Of a DNA stretch of 46,671 nucleotides, positions 6,970 to 15,711 are shown piece after piece. Below the pieces are notes generated by a model. It saw only the letters and a program-made list of their open reading frames with translations. It did not search any database and was not told where the DNA came from. This DNA comes from a virus. The translations under genes and the position numbers were made by a program. The stretch is from IMG/VR virus record IMGVR_UViG_3300025626_000036, positions 1 to 46,671 of that record; one strand, given 5' to 3'. Every line of letters begins with the position of its first letter. The stretch's first letter is position 1.

Positions 6970-9363
6970 CTAAACCTCCTCGGAGTAGTCCACCTCGATG
7001 GCCTCGAACGCCATCTGGGCGCCGTAGGCCGTGTCTGATAGGGGCATCCGCGGGATGATGACGTAGTGCTTGGTGCCCCTTCCATCGCGGTACAGCAGCA
7101 CCGTGCGCCGGTCGATGAGCGCCTGCATCCGGCCCACGTCCTCGCCTTCGAGTGCCAGGTTGATCGAGACCGAGCTGCTGAGGTTCGATCCGAACTCCGC
7201 GAGGGGCAGCGCACGGCCCTCGGTGTGGATGACCGACGCCTCGTACTCGCGCTCCCGAGAACGGCCCATCCCGTCCCATTGGAATCGGTAGGCGGTCTCC
7301 AGAGGTTCGCGGGGATCGAGCAGCCACACCCCGCGGAGGGTGATGGACGTGTCGATCTCCGGAGTCTTTGAACGGGTGTTCACGTCGGACAGCACGTCAC
7401 CGTAGTAGACGTAGTCCACACCTGAGGCGACTGAGTAGTCGTTCCACGACCCGCCAGGACCGATCACCGCGACTCTGGTGAACTCCGTCTCGTTCGGAGC
7501 TCGACGCCAAATGCCGACCTCGACCGGGTTGGGCTCCGGCGGGACAGGGTCGACGGGCAGGTGCTCGATCGTGATGAACCCCTGTCCCGCTTGAACTGTG
7601 GCCTGCAGCAGCCCAGACGGCGGGGTTTCGTAGTTGACGAGGACACGAACCGAGACCCACGTCGACCAGAGGTTGTTCTCCTGGATGAGCAGTCGAATGT
7701 GCTCGGTGCGCAGGTTGACCGGGAACTCAAGGCCGTAGTCGCGCTGTGTGGCGCTGACCAGCTGGCCGCTGTCGTGGTACACCGTGGTGAGGTCCGGGTT
7801 ACCCGTCCCGTCGTCGGCCACCCGCTGTACCTGAAACGCCTGCTGCGAGGGGTAGGACCATTGAAGCACGTCAGTGACCGTCGAGATGTTCCCATCTCCA
7901 GCGGGATACAAGATCGTCGGACCGACGGGCACGTTTTGCGCGGTGAAGAACGCAAACGCAGACCAGGGCGACCACACCCCGACGCCGTCCGCCGCGCGAA
8001 CCTGCCATTCATAGTCCCCGACGGTGAACGTGCCGCCCGAGATGTCCTGGTAGGCGTTGGACGTGGTTGCGGCTCGCACCGTCCAGGTGCTCGTGCCCGT
8101 TTTGCGGTACCGGACCTCGTGCTTGGACGGCAGGTCTCCCGTGTCGGGGTCGTTGAACTTGAACGAGAACCGTCGCGTCGTCTGACGGTCGTACGTCAGG
8201 TTGTTCGCCGGCGCCAGGTTCGTCGGAGACGTGGGCGCACGGTTGTGCCGGATCTCAAAGACCAAGCTCTGACGCCAGCTCGAGACGGCTCCCGAGGTGT
8301 CGACCGATCGCACTCGGAACCGAGCAGCCGTCGTGGCCGGGTACCCGCTGTAGTTCACGTCGCGGGTAATACCCGTCTGACCCGTCGCGAGCCGAGCCCA
8401 CGAGGCCCCGTTGTTGGTCGAGATCTCCAGGTCGTACTTGACCGTGTCCCCATCAGGGTCACTACCCGCTCCCCAGGAGACGGGGTGAATGTCGGTGTCC
8501 GTCGTGTCTACGATCCCGCCGACGGGCTCTGTGAACGCACCCGGGATGGCCGGTGCGCGGTTGTAAGTGATGACGACCAGGCCGTGCCCCGAGCGCACTC
8601 CCTCCTGCTCGGTGACATTGCCGACGCCACCTCCGTAGTAGCCCGCGCCGCCACCGCCACCGGCGGTCGGGCCGCCACCGCCACCCGCGCCGAACCCACC
8701 GCCACCGCCGCCACCGCCGCACGCGTCTTCATAGTTGAACCCGTCGCTGCTCGTCGCGCCCGTGCCGCCGTGGTTGAAGGTGCTGCTGCCCGTGCCCGCG
8801 ACCGTGCTGCCGTTGCGGCCCTGTGTTGCGTTCGCCCCTCCTGCAGCACCGCCGGTGCCGACGCCGTTCGCTGGTGTGTAGACACCGCCCTGACCCCCGT
8901 CAGGATTCGTGCCAGTCGTGCGCCCACCCGGCGACCCCTTCAGCACACCACCCTTACCGCCGCCGCGCGGGAAGTCCTCGATGCCCGCCTCGCCGCCGCC
9001 GCCGCCGACCGCGAGGAACACGTTGCCCGATGTCTTCTTGCGGACCGCCGTCCAGCCGCCACCTCCAGACCCGCCGGGCCCGTTGTGGATCGACGGCCCG
9101 CCATCCCCGCCATTCGGCCAGCCACCGGCGACGCCTGCCGTTGCCGCTTGACCCGTCGTGCCCTTACCCCCGACCTCGATCTGCAGCACGTCGCCAGGCA
9201 CGACACCAAGGCCGCTCACGAGCCGCCCGCCCTTGCCGCCGAGGCCGAACCTGCCCCCCCCCTCCGCGCCAAGCAGCTCGACCGTGATCGAGCCGACCGT
9301 TCCAGCCGGCACCGTCCACTCCTGCACGGCTCCCGTGTAAGAGAACGTCACTGAGGACGACAT
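6970..9363 (-). CDS. Large minor tail protein: Gly-rich domain plus fibronectin III repeats
   Basis: 797 aa. Residues 1-270 form a beta-sandwich-like start (VTFSYTGAVQEWTVPAGTVG) followed by a glycine-rich polyGly lattice ending GHGLVVITYNRAP, as in glycine-rich adhesion domains. Two or more fibronectin III-like repeats follow (about 275-565, for example APAIPGAFTEP and APTSPTNLAPANN with the typical Trp/Tyr pattern). The C-terminal 230 residues carry a conserved tail-type ending (GVWLLDPREPLETAYRF). I infer an exposed fibre or tip component that contacts the cell surface. Confidence 0.78.
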   Translation of the reverse strand: MSSSVTFSYTGAVQEWTVPAGTVGSITVELLGAEGGGRFGLGGKGGRLVSGLGVVPGDVLQIEVGGKGTTGQAATAGVAGGWPNGGDGGPSIHNGPGGSGGGGWTAVRKKTSGNVFLAVGGGGGEAGIEDFPRGGGKGGVLKGSPGGRTTGTNPDGGQGGVYTPANGVGTGGAAGGANATQGRNGSTVAGTGSSTFNHGGTGATSSDGFNYEDACGGGGGGGGFGAGGGGGPTAGGGGGAGYYGGGVGNVTEQEGVRSGHGLVVITYNRAPAIPGAFTEPVGGIVDTTDTDIHPVSWGAGSDPDGDTVKYDLEISTNNGASWARLATGQTGITRDVNYSGYPATTAARFRVRSVDTSGAVSSWRQSLVFEIRHNRAPTSPTNLAPANNLTYDRQTTRRFSFKFNDPDTGDLPSKHEVRYRKTGTSTWTVRAATTSNAYQDISGGTFTVGDYEWQVRAADGVGVWSPWSAFAFFTAQNVPVGPTILYPAGDGNISTVTDVLQWSYPSQQAFQVQRVADDGTGNPDLTTVYHDSGQLVSATQRDYGLEFPVNLRTEHIRLLIQENNLWSTWVSVRVLVNYETPPSGLLQATVQAGQGFITIEHLPVDPVPPEPNPVEVGIWRRAPNETEFTRVAVIGPGGSWNDYSVASGVDYVYYGDVLSDVNTRSKTPEIDTSITLRGVWLLDPREPLETAYRFQWDGMGRSREREYEASVIHTEGRALPLAEFGSNLSSSVSINLALEGEDVGRMQALIDRRTVLLYRDGRGTKHYVIIPRMPLSDTAYGAQMAFEAIEVDYSEEV

Positions 9364-9584
9364 CAGAAGTCGCTCCAGGCCTGGAAGTCGGTCAGGGTCA
9401 TGCCGGGCTCTCCCTTGACGACCACGAGCAAGGCGCGGTCTGCGGTGATCGTGAGCTGGACGGTGGCCTGCTTCTCGCCCGATTCCAGCAGGGGCAGCTC
9501 GATCTCCAGCGTCCCCTCCTCAGTCTTGCGGTTGCGGGACACGATGTCTCGAGGGTTGATGGACCAGCGGGCCTTCTTAGCCAC
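9363..9584 (-). CDS. Small tail-region protein, unknown
   Basis: 73 aa, between tape measure and large minor tail protein and overlapping both. It begins MAKKARWSINPRDIVSRNRK and alternates charged and hydrophobic residues (LEIELPLLESGEKQATVQLTI), consistent with a small beta-rich protein. Its position suggests a tail-tip assembly factor; no family is recognised. Confidence 0.65.
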   Translation of the reverse strand: MAKKARWSINPRDIVSRNRKTEEGTLEIELPLLESGEKQATVQLTITADRALLVVVKGEPGMTLTDFQAWSDF

Positions 9585-12417
9585 GAGTACCCACCCCCCG
9601 ACGACGCGACTCGTGCTCGATGCGGTCGAAGAACTCGGACACGGTCTTCATCTCTGCGAGGTCGGCAGCGGGGATCTCCACCTTGGCGACGTGCCAGGTA
9701 TCGCCCTGTCGTGTGGGCTGAGAGGGGATCGGTGAGGACGTTGCTGACGTGCGAGCAACGCTCACCGGTATCGTCGCTGTCACAGCGTCTGGAATCGTCC
9801 TAGAAACGCCGCCAAGCAGCTTCTCGAGCGGCCCGATCTGCCCCTCGATCCCGCGCAGCAGGCCGGACATGATGAGCTCTCCGTTCTGCTCCAGCAGGAC
9901 CTTGTCCTTCTCGGGCGGACCCTTGACCTTCGGGATCAGCGAGGTGATGGACTTGAGCTTGGACGTCAGTTCCCCGATCTTGGCGGTGACTCCGTTGATG
10001 AGCCCCTGAATGATGTTGCGGCCGGCGTTGACCAGCAGGCTGCCCCAGCCCCCGACGACGCCGAGGATACGACCAGCGATCCCGCTAACGGTGGACATGA
10101 GACCGTTCAGCGCACCAGCAGCGGCACTGCGTGCGGCGTTGAAAGCCCCACCCACGATGCCTGCCACCGCAGCAACTCGGTTGACTGCACCCATGACCTG
10201 GTTCACCGCCCCGGAGACGACCCCAGAGATGGCCCCCCAGGCGCTGGAAACGACGCTACGGACGGCGTTCATCGCCGAGGAGACGGCGCCCTGGATCGAG
10301 CTCCACACCGACCGCACGACGCTCGCGATGGAGTTGAGCACCCCGGAGACGTAGCTGGAGATCGCTCCCCAGGCTGAGGAAACGGTTCCCCGGATGGCGT
10401 TCATCACCGTGGAGATGACCCCGCTGATTGCGTTCCAGACCTGCGACACCCTCTGGGAGATGACGTACAGCACTGCACTGAGGCCCCTGCTGATGGCGTC
10501 CCAGATCGTGGTGAAGACGGCCTGGATTCCCTTGAGTACCGACCCGATGGCGTAGGCCATGATCGCCAGGTTGAGCTTGACCACCGCGACGATGAGCTCG
10601 AAGACGGCCTTGACCAGGCCTCCGATGGTGTTCCAGACCGCGTTGAAGATGCCCTTGATGGTGTTGAAGACCGTGGTGACAACGGCCTTCCAGGCGTTGA
10701 GGTAGGCAGTCACCACGGCCACCATGATCCCGAAGACCGTGGAGATGAAAGAGGAGATGCCGTTCCACACCGAGGTGATGACTGAGCGCACGGCGTTGAA
10801 GACCGAGGAGATGACCCCAGCGATGGTCGCCAGCACTGAGGAGATAACGCCGTAGATGGCGTTCCAGATGGTGGTGAAGAAGGTGGCAATGGCCGTGAAG
10901 ACGGTCGTGACAACGCCGGCGATGGACGACGCGACCGAGCTGACCGTGCTGGAGATCGAGCCCCAGACGCTCGCCAGGAAGTCCTTGATGGCGGTGAAGA
11001 CCGCGATGGTGAATGCCTTGATCTCATCCCACTTCATGAAGATGAGGATGCCGAGCGCGACGATCGCGGCGATGATGAGGGGGACCACCGCGATGATGCC
11101 GACGAGGGCTCCCACCGTGACTCCGATGGCAGCCGCGACAGGCGCTATGGCGGCCATGAACGCGCCGACCGCAGCGACGATGAGAAGGACGACTCCGATG
11201 ACCCCGATGATGGCCCCGGTGATCGCCACGAAGGCGATGATGGCCTTCTGCATCGTGGGCGACAGATTCAGGAACCAGTTCAGCATCTCGAGACCCTTGT
11301 TCACGATGGCCGTGACCGCAGGCAGGAGGTACGTACCGATTGTGATGCCGATGGTCTCCATGGAGCCCTTGAACTGTTCCATCGCACCAGAGAGGTTGTT
11401 CATCTTCTCGGCAGCCACGTCTGCCGCGGACACCTCGCCGATGGCCGCGCCCAGCTCCCGGAACCCCGCCTCACCCTGGTTGGCGAGAGCGACCGCACCG
11501 GCCATGGCGCGAGAGCCGAAGATGGTCGACAATGCAGCTGACTTCTGCTCGTCGGTGAGACCGTTCAGCGCACCCGCGAGCAGGCCCGAGACCTCGGCCA
11601 TCGACTTCATCGAGCCGTCGGCGTTGAAGAACTGGTTCGCCCCGTCCTCGGTGATGAGGCCGAGCTCCTTCATCGCCCCGGCGGCCTTCTCCGACTGGGG
11701 CTGGAGAGCGACGAGCATCTGGCGCAGGGTGGTACCCGCCTGGCTGCCGGTGATCCCGCCCTTGGCGAGCGCAGCGATGGCCGTGACTGTGTCGTCCAGG
11801 GAAACGCCGGCCGCACTCGCGAGGGGCGCCACGTACTTGAATGCCTCACCGACCGAGACCACGTCTGTAGCCGATCGGTTGGCCGCACCCGCCATGAGGT
11901 CAGCGACCTTCGGCATCTCCGACGCAGCGAGCGAGAAGTTGTTCATCGCCGCCGCAGCGATGCCGGCCGCAGTGGGCATGTCGATCGACCCGGCCGCAGC
12001 AAGCGCGACTACGGCGTCTGCCGCACCGTTGATGATGTCCGACGAGTTGAGACCCGCCTGGGCGAGCTGGAACATGGCGTCAGCCGACTCGCCCGCCGAG
12101 AACGCGGTGTCCTTACCGAGCTGCAGAGCCTTCTCGCGAAGAGCGTCCATCTCCTGCTCGGTGGCGCCGGTGACCGCCTTGACCGCGGACATCTGCTCCT
12201 CGAAGCCCGCTGCCGTCTGGATGGCGTAGGCGAACCCCGCGGCAACTCCCGCTCCCACACCGGCCATCGCGCCGCCGATGATGGTGAGACCGCGACCGGC
12301 CTTCTCGAAGCTGCCAGAGACCCGTCCAGCGGCCTCCTCTGCCTGGGCGGCCCCCTCCCGAGCACCTGAGGCGTCAATCTCGATGCTGCCGCGTGCGGTA
12401 CCGAGGTTGTACGAGAT
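9577..12417 (-). CDS. Tape measure protein, apparent ATC start
   Basis: 946 aa, which sets tail length. Domains: an N-terminal helical region; the TP901-type core (AVKAVTGATEQEMDALREKA, FQLAQAG, VSLDDTVTAIAALAKGGI); a hydrophobic block (about 395-460); a long repeat-rich middle of W-N/S-I-S-type units; and a C-terminal PKVKGPPEKDKVLL motif. The first ATG in frame is at 12267, but coding clearly extends upstream through SYNLGTARGSIEID, the usual beginning of actinophage tape measures. The residue in the Met position is encoded by ATC (12417-12415), 8 nt after a perfect AGGAGG (12431-12426), with an in-frame TAG just upstream. Initiation at AUC is inferred. Confidence 0.9.
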   Translation of the reverse strand: MSYNLGTARGSIEIDASGAREGAAQAEEAAGRVSGSFEKAGRGLTIIGGAMAGVGAGVAAGFAYAIQTAAGFEEQMSAVKAVTGATEQEMDALREKALQLGKDTAFSAGESADAMFQLAQAGLNSSDIINGAADAVVALAAAGSIDMPTAAGIAAAAMNNFSLAASEMPKVADLMAGAANRSATDVVSVGEAFKYVAPLASAAGVSLDDTVTAIAALAKGGITGSQAGTTLRQMLVALQPQSEKAAGAMKELGLITEDGANQFFNADGSMKSMAEVSGLLAGALNGLTDEQKSAALSTIFGSRAMAGAVALANQGEAGFRELGAAIGEVSAADVAAEKMNNLSGAMEQFKGSMETIGITIGTYLLPAVTAIVNKGLEMLNWFLNLSPTMQKAIIAFVAITGAIIGVIGVVLLIVAAVGAFMAAIAPVAAAIGVTVGALVGIIAVVPLIIAAIVALGILIFMKWDEIKAFTIAVFTAIKDFLASVWGSISSTVSSVASSIAGVVTTVFTAIATFFTTIWNAIYGVISSVLATIAGVISSVFNAVRSVITSVWNGISSFISTVFGIMVAVVTAYLNAWKAVVTTVFNTIKGIFNAVWNTIGGLVKAVFELIVAVVKLNLAIMAYAIGSVLKGIQAVFTTIWDAISRGLSAVLYVISQRVSQVWNAISGVISTVMNAIRGTVSSAWGAISSYVSGVLNSIASVVRSVWSSIQGAVSSAMNAVRSVVSSAWGAISGVVSGAVNQVMGAVNRVAAVAGIVGGAFNAARSAAAGALNGLMSTVSGIAGRILGVVGGWGSLLVNAGRNIIQGLINGVTAKIGELTSKLKSITSLIPKVKGPPEKDKVLLEQNGELIMSGLLRGIEGQIGPLEKLLGGVSRTIPDAVTATIPVSVARTSATSSPIPSQPTRQGDTWHVAKVEIPAADLAEMKTVSEFFDRIEHESRRRGVGTRG

Positions 12418-12429
12418 GAGAACCGCCTC

Positions 12430-12657
12430 CTATCGGGTGGGTGCGGACGGGGACCGGAAGCGAAGGTGGTCAGGCAAGTTCAGCCACTTGCCGAGCACGG
12501 CCTGCTGCTTGCGAGTCGCGTCCTTGCCAGTGTGCTTGTTGAGCTCTGCCTCGAGTGATGACCCGAAGGTGTGGACGGCGTTGTCGAAGCACCAAGCTCG
12601 GTGCCCGCCATCTATGTCGTAAAGCTCACTCGGTCGGCACCGGTACGCCTGCGACAT
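12430..12657 (-). CDS. Tail assembly chaperone, frameshifted C-terminal part
   Basis: The frame open upstream of ATG 12657 reads AQSPQELWLAWKMSQAYRC and then 60 or so residues ending SPSAPTR. It lies in the +1 frame of the preceding chaperone gene. Such overlapping pairs upstream of the tape measure are the conserved G/GT arrangement: a minority of ribosomes shift frame to make a longer fusion that binds the tape measure during tail assembly. The best slip site is TTT_C at 12697-12694, giving a fusion of about 232 aa. Independent initiation at 12657 has no good ribosome site. Confidence 0.75.
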   Translation of the reverse strand: MSQAYRCRPSELYDIDGGHRAWCFDNAVHTFGSSLEAELNKHTGKDATRKQQAVLGKWLNLPDHLRFRSPSAPTR

Positions 12658-13129
12658 CTTCCACGCCAGCCAGAGCTCCTGCGGACTCTGCGCGAAACCG
12701 CTCGAGGTCGCGGGTACCTCCGACCGCGTAGGCGAAGATGAACATCTTGTCCTCGAGATCCACCTCGTCGGGGTAGAACACGTCGTCTCGACGGTCCTCG
12801 TTGTTCTCCGGCACGGGCAGCACCGTGGGCTCGATCACCACGTCCACCAGCACCGCGTCGACCAGGTCGATCATGGCCGCGAGCTTGGCCGGGTCCTTCA
12901 TGAGCTTGGACAGGTCCTTCTCGCCCACCTCGCTCTTCCCCGGCGGGGTGCCCTTGGCCTTGTTGAGCTGGTCCATGATGAAGGGCATGAGCGGGTCCGG
13001 GATGAGGCCCCGACTGATGAAGGCCTCGAGTCCCGGCCGCTTCACCTTGCAGACCTCGCCGCTGGGCAGCGTCAGGTCCTCGTTCTTGGTCTTGTTCCAG
13101 CCCTTCTTCGGGGTCTTGGTCTTCGGCAT
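12626..13129 (-). CDS. Tail assembly chaperone (G-type)
   Basis: 167 aa. It is Lys-rich at the start (PKTKTPKKGWNKTK), then LPSGEVCKVKRPGLEAFISRGLIPDPLMPFI, a form common to actinophage chaperones, and an acidic centre with DRRDDVFYPDEVDLEDKMFI. AGGAGG lies upstream of the ATG. It sits between the major tail protein and tape measure, as expected. The unshifted product ends VAGVPVPTE; a +1 shift about 23 codons before the stop extends it into the 12430-12657 frame. Confidence 0.85.
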   Translation of the reverse strand: MPKTKTPKKGWNKTKNEDLTLPSGEVCKVKRPGLEAFISRGLIPDPLMPFIMDQLNKAKGTPPGKSEVGEKDLSKLMKDPAKLAAMIDLVDAVLVDVVIEPTVLPVPENNEDRRDDVFYPDEVDLEDKMFIFAYAVGGTRDLERFRAESAGALAGVEDVAGVPVPTE

Positions 13130-13169
13130 GTTGGGCCTCCTGGGGCTCTGTGTGCGGGGGCGCCTGGGG

Positions 13170-13703
13170 TCAGGCGATGGGGGTCACGGTCTCGTTCTGG
13201 ACGAAGTCGTAGAGCACCCCCTCGTCGCCGTCCACGTCGACCGGCAGACCCTCGCCCGAGCCGCTGGTCAGCCAGAAGGCGCCGTCGGTCATCTCGCCCT
13301 CCAGGTCCCCGGAAGCGATGCACTTGTAGATGACGGTGTGGAAGTCGCCACCGCCGTCGGAGATGGCCTGGCCCTCGGCCTTGAAGTAGGACCGGACGTC
13401 CGAGACCTTCTTCCGGAACGTGGTGACCGTGGCCGGGGCGACGCCGGTGGTGGTGACCTCACCGCCCGCCATGATGGCGTAGGCCTCGAGCGAGATGCCG
13501 CCCGCCTCGAGGTCCCACATCACGGCAGCGCCGCGACCGCGGATGGCCACGTGCCGGTCGTCACCGCGGAGCGTCTCGAACTCCTCGGACTCGGAGAACG
13601 AGAACGTCCGTGCGTTCGGCAGGTCGACGGACGTGCCAGCGAGCGTGTCACCCTCCCAGGGGGTGAGCTTCACGTCCCGCATTCCGTAGGGGAGAGTGGT
13701 CAT
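13170..13703 (-). CDS. Major tail protein
   Basis: 177 aa. It occupies the tail-tube position just upstream of the chaperones. MRDVKLTPWEGDTLAGTSVDLPNARTFSFSESEEFETLRGDD, read in pieces, is the characteristic beginning of actinophage tube subunits, and GGISLEAYAIMAGGEV with DFHTVIYKCIAS fits the beta-barrel tube fold. ATG 13703 overlaps the preceding stop as ATGA. Confidence 0.85.
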   Translation of the reverse strand: MTTLPYGMRDVKLTPWEGDTLAGTSVDLPNARTFSFSESEEFETLRGDDRHVAIRGRGAAVMWDLEAGGISLEAYAIMAGGEVTTTGVAPATVTTFRKKVSDVRSYFKAEGQAISDGGGDFHTVIYKCIASGDLEGEMTDGAFWLTSGSGEGLPVDVDGDEGVLYDFVQNETVTPIA

Positions 13704-13861
13704 GGGCTGTTCCTTCCGTTCGGTGTCTTGTACTGCAGGGTCCTCAGCAGGTCACCGGTGGTGGTGCTGAAGCGGTGAAGAACCACGATGCCCGGAGCAT
13801 GACCGCACGCGCGACGGCCGCACTTGATCTCCAGTTCGCCGTCCACGATCCGCGCGTGCAT
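13700..13861 (-). CDS. Small hypothetical protein with Cys pair
   Basis: 53 aa from ATG 13861 (HARIVDGELEIKCGRRACGHAPGIVVLHRF...). The C-x4-C-x-H cluster followed by GIVVLHRF and TGDLLRTLQYKTP resembles a small Com/zinc-ribbon-type protein. It is coupled to the major tail gene (ATGA). The frame is open further upstream, but that part overlaps the preceding gene and looks like a shadow. Confidence 0.6.
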   Translation of the reverse strand: MHARIVDGELEIKCGRRACGHAPGIVVLHRFSTTTGDLLRTLQYKTPNGRNSP

Positions 13862-13880
13862 GGTGCCCGAACAGCGCAGC

Positions 13881-14219
13881 TCAGCGGGTGCTGCGCGCCC
13901 CACGACTGGGCGAGGGCGACGGCGAACCGAGGTCGGTCGAGCCGCTGGCCTTGGTGCCGGCCGCATCTCCACCCGCCGTGTCGGGCGTCTCCTTGTCCTT
14001 GACGCCCGTGGTCCGGGGCTCGGCGTCGTCGTCGGCGTCCGAGACCTTGAAGTTGTTGTCGGTCTTGGTGAAGTACTCGACCTGCTCGTCGGTGAGCTCC
14101 GCCGTCACGGAGGCGCCCCTGTTGGGCCACTCCATGTTCTCGGCCTCGATCCCGATGGACTTCCAGTCCTTCTTGCTGATGACCCGTCGACCAAAGCCGG
14201 TGTAGGTGACCTGCTTCAT
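13881..14219 (-). CDS. Hypothetical head-tail region protein
   Basis: 112 aa from ATG 14219, preceded by AGGAGAG. The first 60 residues (KQVTYTGFGRRVISKKDWKSIGIEAENMEW ... ELTDEQVEYFTKTDNNF) look folded. The rest is a Ser/Pro/Asp-rich disordered tail ending SPSPSPSRGARSTR. It sits between the tail terminator and major tail genes. No family is recognised beyond its typical actinophage position. Confidence 0.65.
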   Translation of the reverse strand: MKQVTYTGFGRRVISKKDWKSIGIEAENMEWPNRGASVTAELTDEQVEYFTKTDNNFKVSDADDDAEPRTTGVKDKETPDTAGGDAAGTKASGSTDLGSPSPSPSRGARSTR

Positions 14220-14224
14220 GCCGT

Positions 14225-14617
14225 TCACTCTCCTGTTCCTGTGAGTTCCCATGCGCCCACTCGGACGATGGTCTTGTGTCCGTCGTCGTAGCTGTCCTCG
14301 CCGTCACCCACCCACTCGGATCGGATGAGCCAGCCACGCTGTGTGGAGACGCTCCAGAGGTCGAGCGCCTTGCGCGCCTCGCGAAGAGCCTCGTCGATCC
14401 GGGTGTAGGTCCCGGGCGCGTCGTGGCACCAGAGCTGCATGGTGCGCGTCGTGACCGCTCCCACACCCCGCAAGATGCGACCCATCCGGATCACTGCGAA
14501 CGGTGGCTCTCGCGACACGTCGAGGGTGATGGCGCTGGCCTCGACCAACCGGGACGCCGGGTAGATCGCCGAGAACGGCGCGTGAGCGAGCAGCATGTCT
14601 CGCACGGTGACTCGCAT
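14225..14617 (-). CDS. Tail terminator-like protein
   Basis: 130 aa, one base overlap with the preceding gene. RVTVRDMLLAHAPFSAIYPASRL opens the chain, then PFAVIRMGRILRGVGAVTTRTMQLWCHD and the YTRIDEALREARKALD helix, ending KTIVRVGAWELTG. The mixed alpha/beta pattern and its position between the HK97-gp10-like neck protein and the major tail protein fit a tail completion/terminator protein that caps the tube. Confidence 0.65.
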   Translation of the reverse strand: MRVTVRDMLLAHAPFSAIYPASRLVEASAITLDVSREPPFAVIRMGRILRGVGAVTTRTMQLWCHDAPGTYTRIDEALREARKALDLWSVSTQRGWLIRSEWVGDGEDSYDDGHKTIVRVGAWELTGTGE

Positions 14618-14976
14618 CAGAACATCCTTCCCAGCATGCGATCCAGGCCCGCCATGACCTCGGGACCCATGGATTCGATCGTCGGCTCGATGATGGCGTA
14701 GCGACCCGACCAGCGCACCTCGAGCCAGATCCCGTACTCGACCGTGTGGTACAGGACGATGGCGTACTCATCCCGGCTGCTCTGCATCTTCGCCCCGAGA
14801 CCCATGCGAGCAGCGCCCGTGCGATCTGTCCAGCGAGCCCCCTGCTTCATCCGCGCCTCGGCCATCGGCGCGTAACGCTCGAGGATCGCGCGGATCGCCT
14901 TGTCCACCTCGTCGGTCATCTTGCCGAGGTTCGGCGTCAGCGTGTCGAGGGTCAGGAAGAAGCCGTTCTTAGCCAC
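14617..14976 (-). CDS. HK97 gp10-like neck/tail completion protein
   Basis: 119 aa. The helix KMTDEVDKAIRAILERYAPMAEARMKQGARWTDRTGAARMGLGA followed by YAIVLYHTVEYGIWLEVRWSGRYAIIEPTIE (given here in its two parts) is the classic HK97-gp10/minor tail pattern: a long helix, then W-x-D-x-T-G-x-x-R, then the Y-G-x-x-L-E strand. It bridges the connector and tail tube. Confidence 0.8.
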   Translation of the reverse strand: MAKNGFFLTLDTLTPNLGKMTDEVDKAIRAILERYAPMAEARMKQGARWTDRTGAARMGLGAKMQSSRDEYAIVLYHTVEYGIWLEVRWSGRYAIIEPTIESMGPEVMAGLDRMLGRMF

Positions 14977-15340
14977 GAAGCGTGACCCCGCACTTGCGCT
15001 CGTAGAACCGTGTGGGGCCGTCGTTCACCCAGACTACCTCGTACTTGAGGCCGTCCAGGTAGAACCAGTCCCCGCGCTCCACGAGAGCGTCCCACGGGAA
15101 GACGAGAACGAAGTCGTCTTCGACTATCTCGCCGTCGACCATCGGTCGGGGTCGAGCCTCCACGTCGCCTCGCGAGATGAGCCGTCCGATCTGAGGCACG
15201 CGTGACGACGTGTCTCGAGTGAACCCCCCCGAGGATGTCGGCACCGCATCCACGGTCTGCAGCACGATGGTGCGGGGGTCGTAGTCGATCCAGGCTGTCG
15301 TCTGCAGGCGGTTGAGCTGGACCTCCGCGTCACTCGGCAC
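14969..15340 (-). CDS. Head-tail stopper-like protein
   Basis: 123 aa, overlapping neighbours at both ends. The beta-rich pattern (TIVLQTVDAVPTSSG, DDFVLVFPWDALVERGDWFYLDGLKYEVVWV) fits the small beta-barrel stopper/neck proteins that plug the connector. Assignment leans on gene order: adaptor, stopper, gp10-like, terminator, tube. Confidence 0.65.
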   Translation of the reverse strand: MPSDAEVQLNRLQTTAWIDYDPRTIVLQTVDAVPTSSGGFTRDTSSRVPQIGRLISRGDVEARPRPMVDGEIVEDDFVLVFPWDALVERGDWFYLDGLKYEVVWVNDGPTRFYERKCGVTLRG

Positions 15341-15674
15341 GGCGGATCGCCCGGGTCCGTGAACGCCCGGCTGTGGCTACAGGGGCCACACCGGCGGCGA
15401 GCGTGTCGTAGTGCCGCGCCATCGTCAGCGCGTTCTTGTGCAGGTCCGAGAGCTTCCGCGTCGAGCCACTCTCGGACGTGTCGACCAAATCCGCATACTC
15501 ACTGGCCTTGGTGTGCCACACTACTGAGGCTGCTCGCTGAATGTTGGGGGAGCCGTCGTTGTCCAGTGTGGTAGCCAAGATTTCGGACAAGCGCTCGTTG
15601 GAAAGACTGGTGGACCCCACCAGTGTCCGCAGGGCAAGCACTTCGGCTTCTGAGATTACTACTACCGTGGCCAT
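15330..15674 (-). CDS. Head-tail adaptor (connector) protein
   Basis: 114 aa, almost fully helical (SEAEVLALRTLVGSTSLSNERLSEIL, IQRAASVVWHTKASEYADLV, LSDLHKNALTMARHYDTLAAG). This fits the small helical gp6/gp15-like adaptor that binds the portal. The first third of the gene is less GC-rich than neighbours, next to the boundary with the fibre cassette. Confidence 0.7.
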   Translation of the reverse strand: MATVVVISEAEVLALRTLVGSTSLSNERLSEILATTLDNDGSPNIQRAASVVWHTKASEYADLVDTSESGSTRKLSDLHKNALTMARHYDTLAAGVAPVATAGRSRTRAIRRAE

Positions 15675-15711
15675 TATGGTTCCTCCCTTCGATTGTGATA
15701 CATAACCGCCC

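Noticed and set aside
8640-9070. Repeated GCCACCGCC-type units resembling a repeat array
   Set aside because: They encode poly-glycine in the minor tail protein; irregular spacing and no conserved repeat/spacer structure, so not CRISPR.
7561-9354. 597-aa rightward open frame
   Set aside because: It is antisense to the large Gly-rich minor tail gene. Its Arg/Ala/Pro-rich sequence is the mirror of GGC/GGT codons, there is no ribosome site, and the leftward product has clear domains.
10190-10990. Periodic GGAGATG/GCGTTCCA words
   Set aside because: These are codon-level repeats of the tape measure's W-N/S-I-S units, not DNA-level elements.
10856-12229. 457-aa rightward open frame rich in Met/Ala/Thr
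   Set aside because: It is antisense shadow of the tape measure repeats; no start signal or motif.
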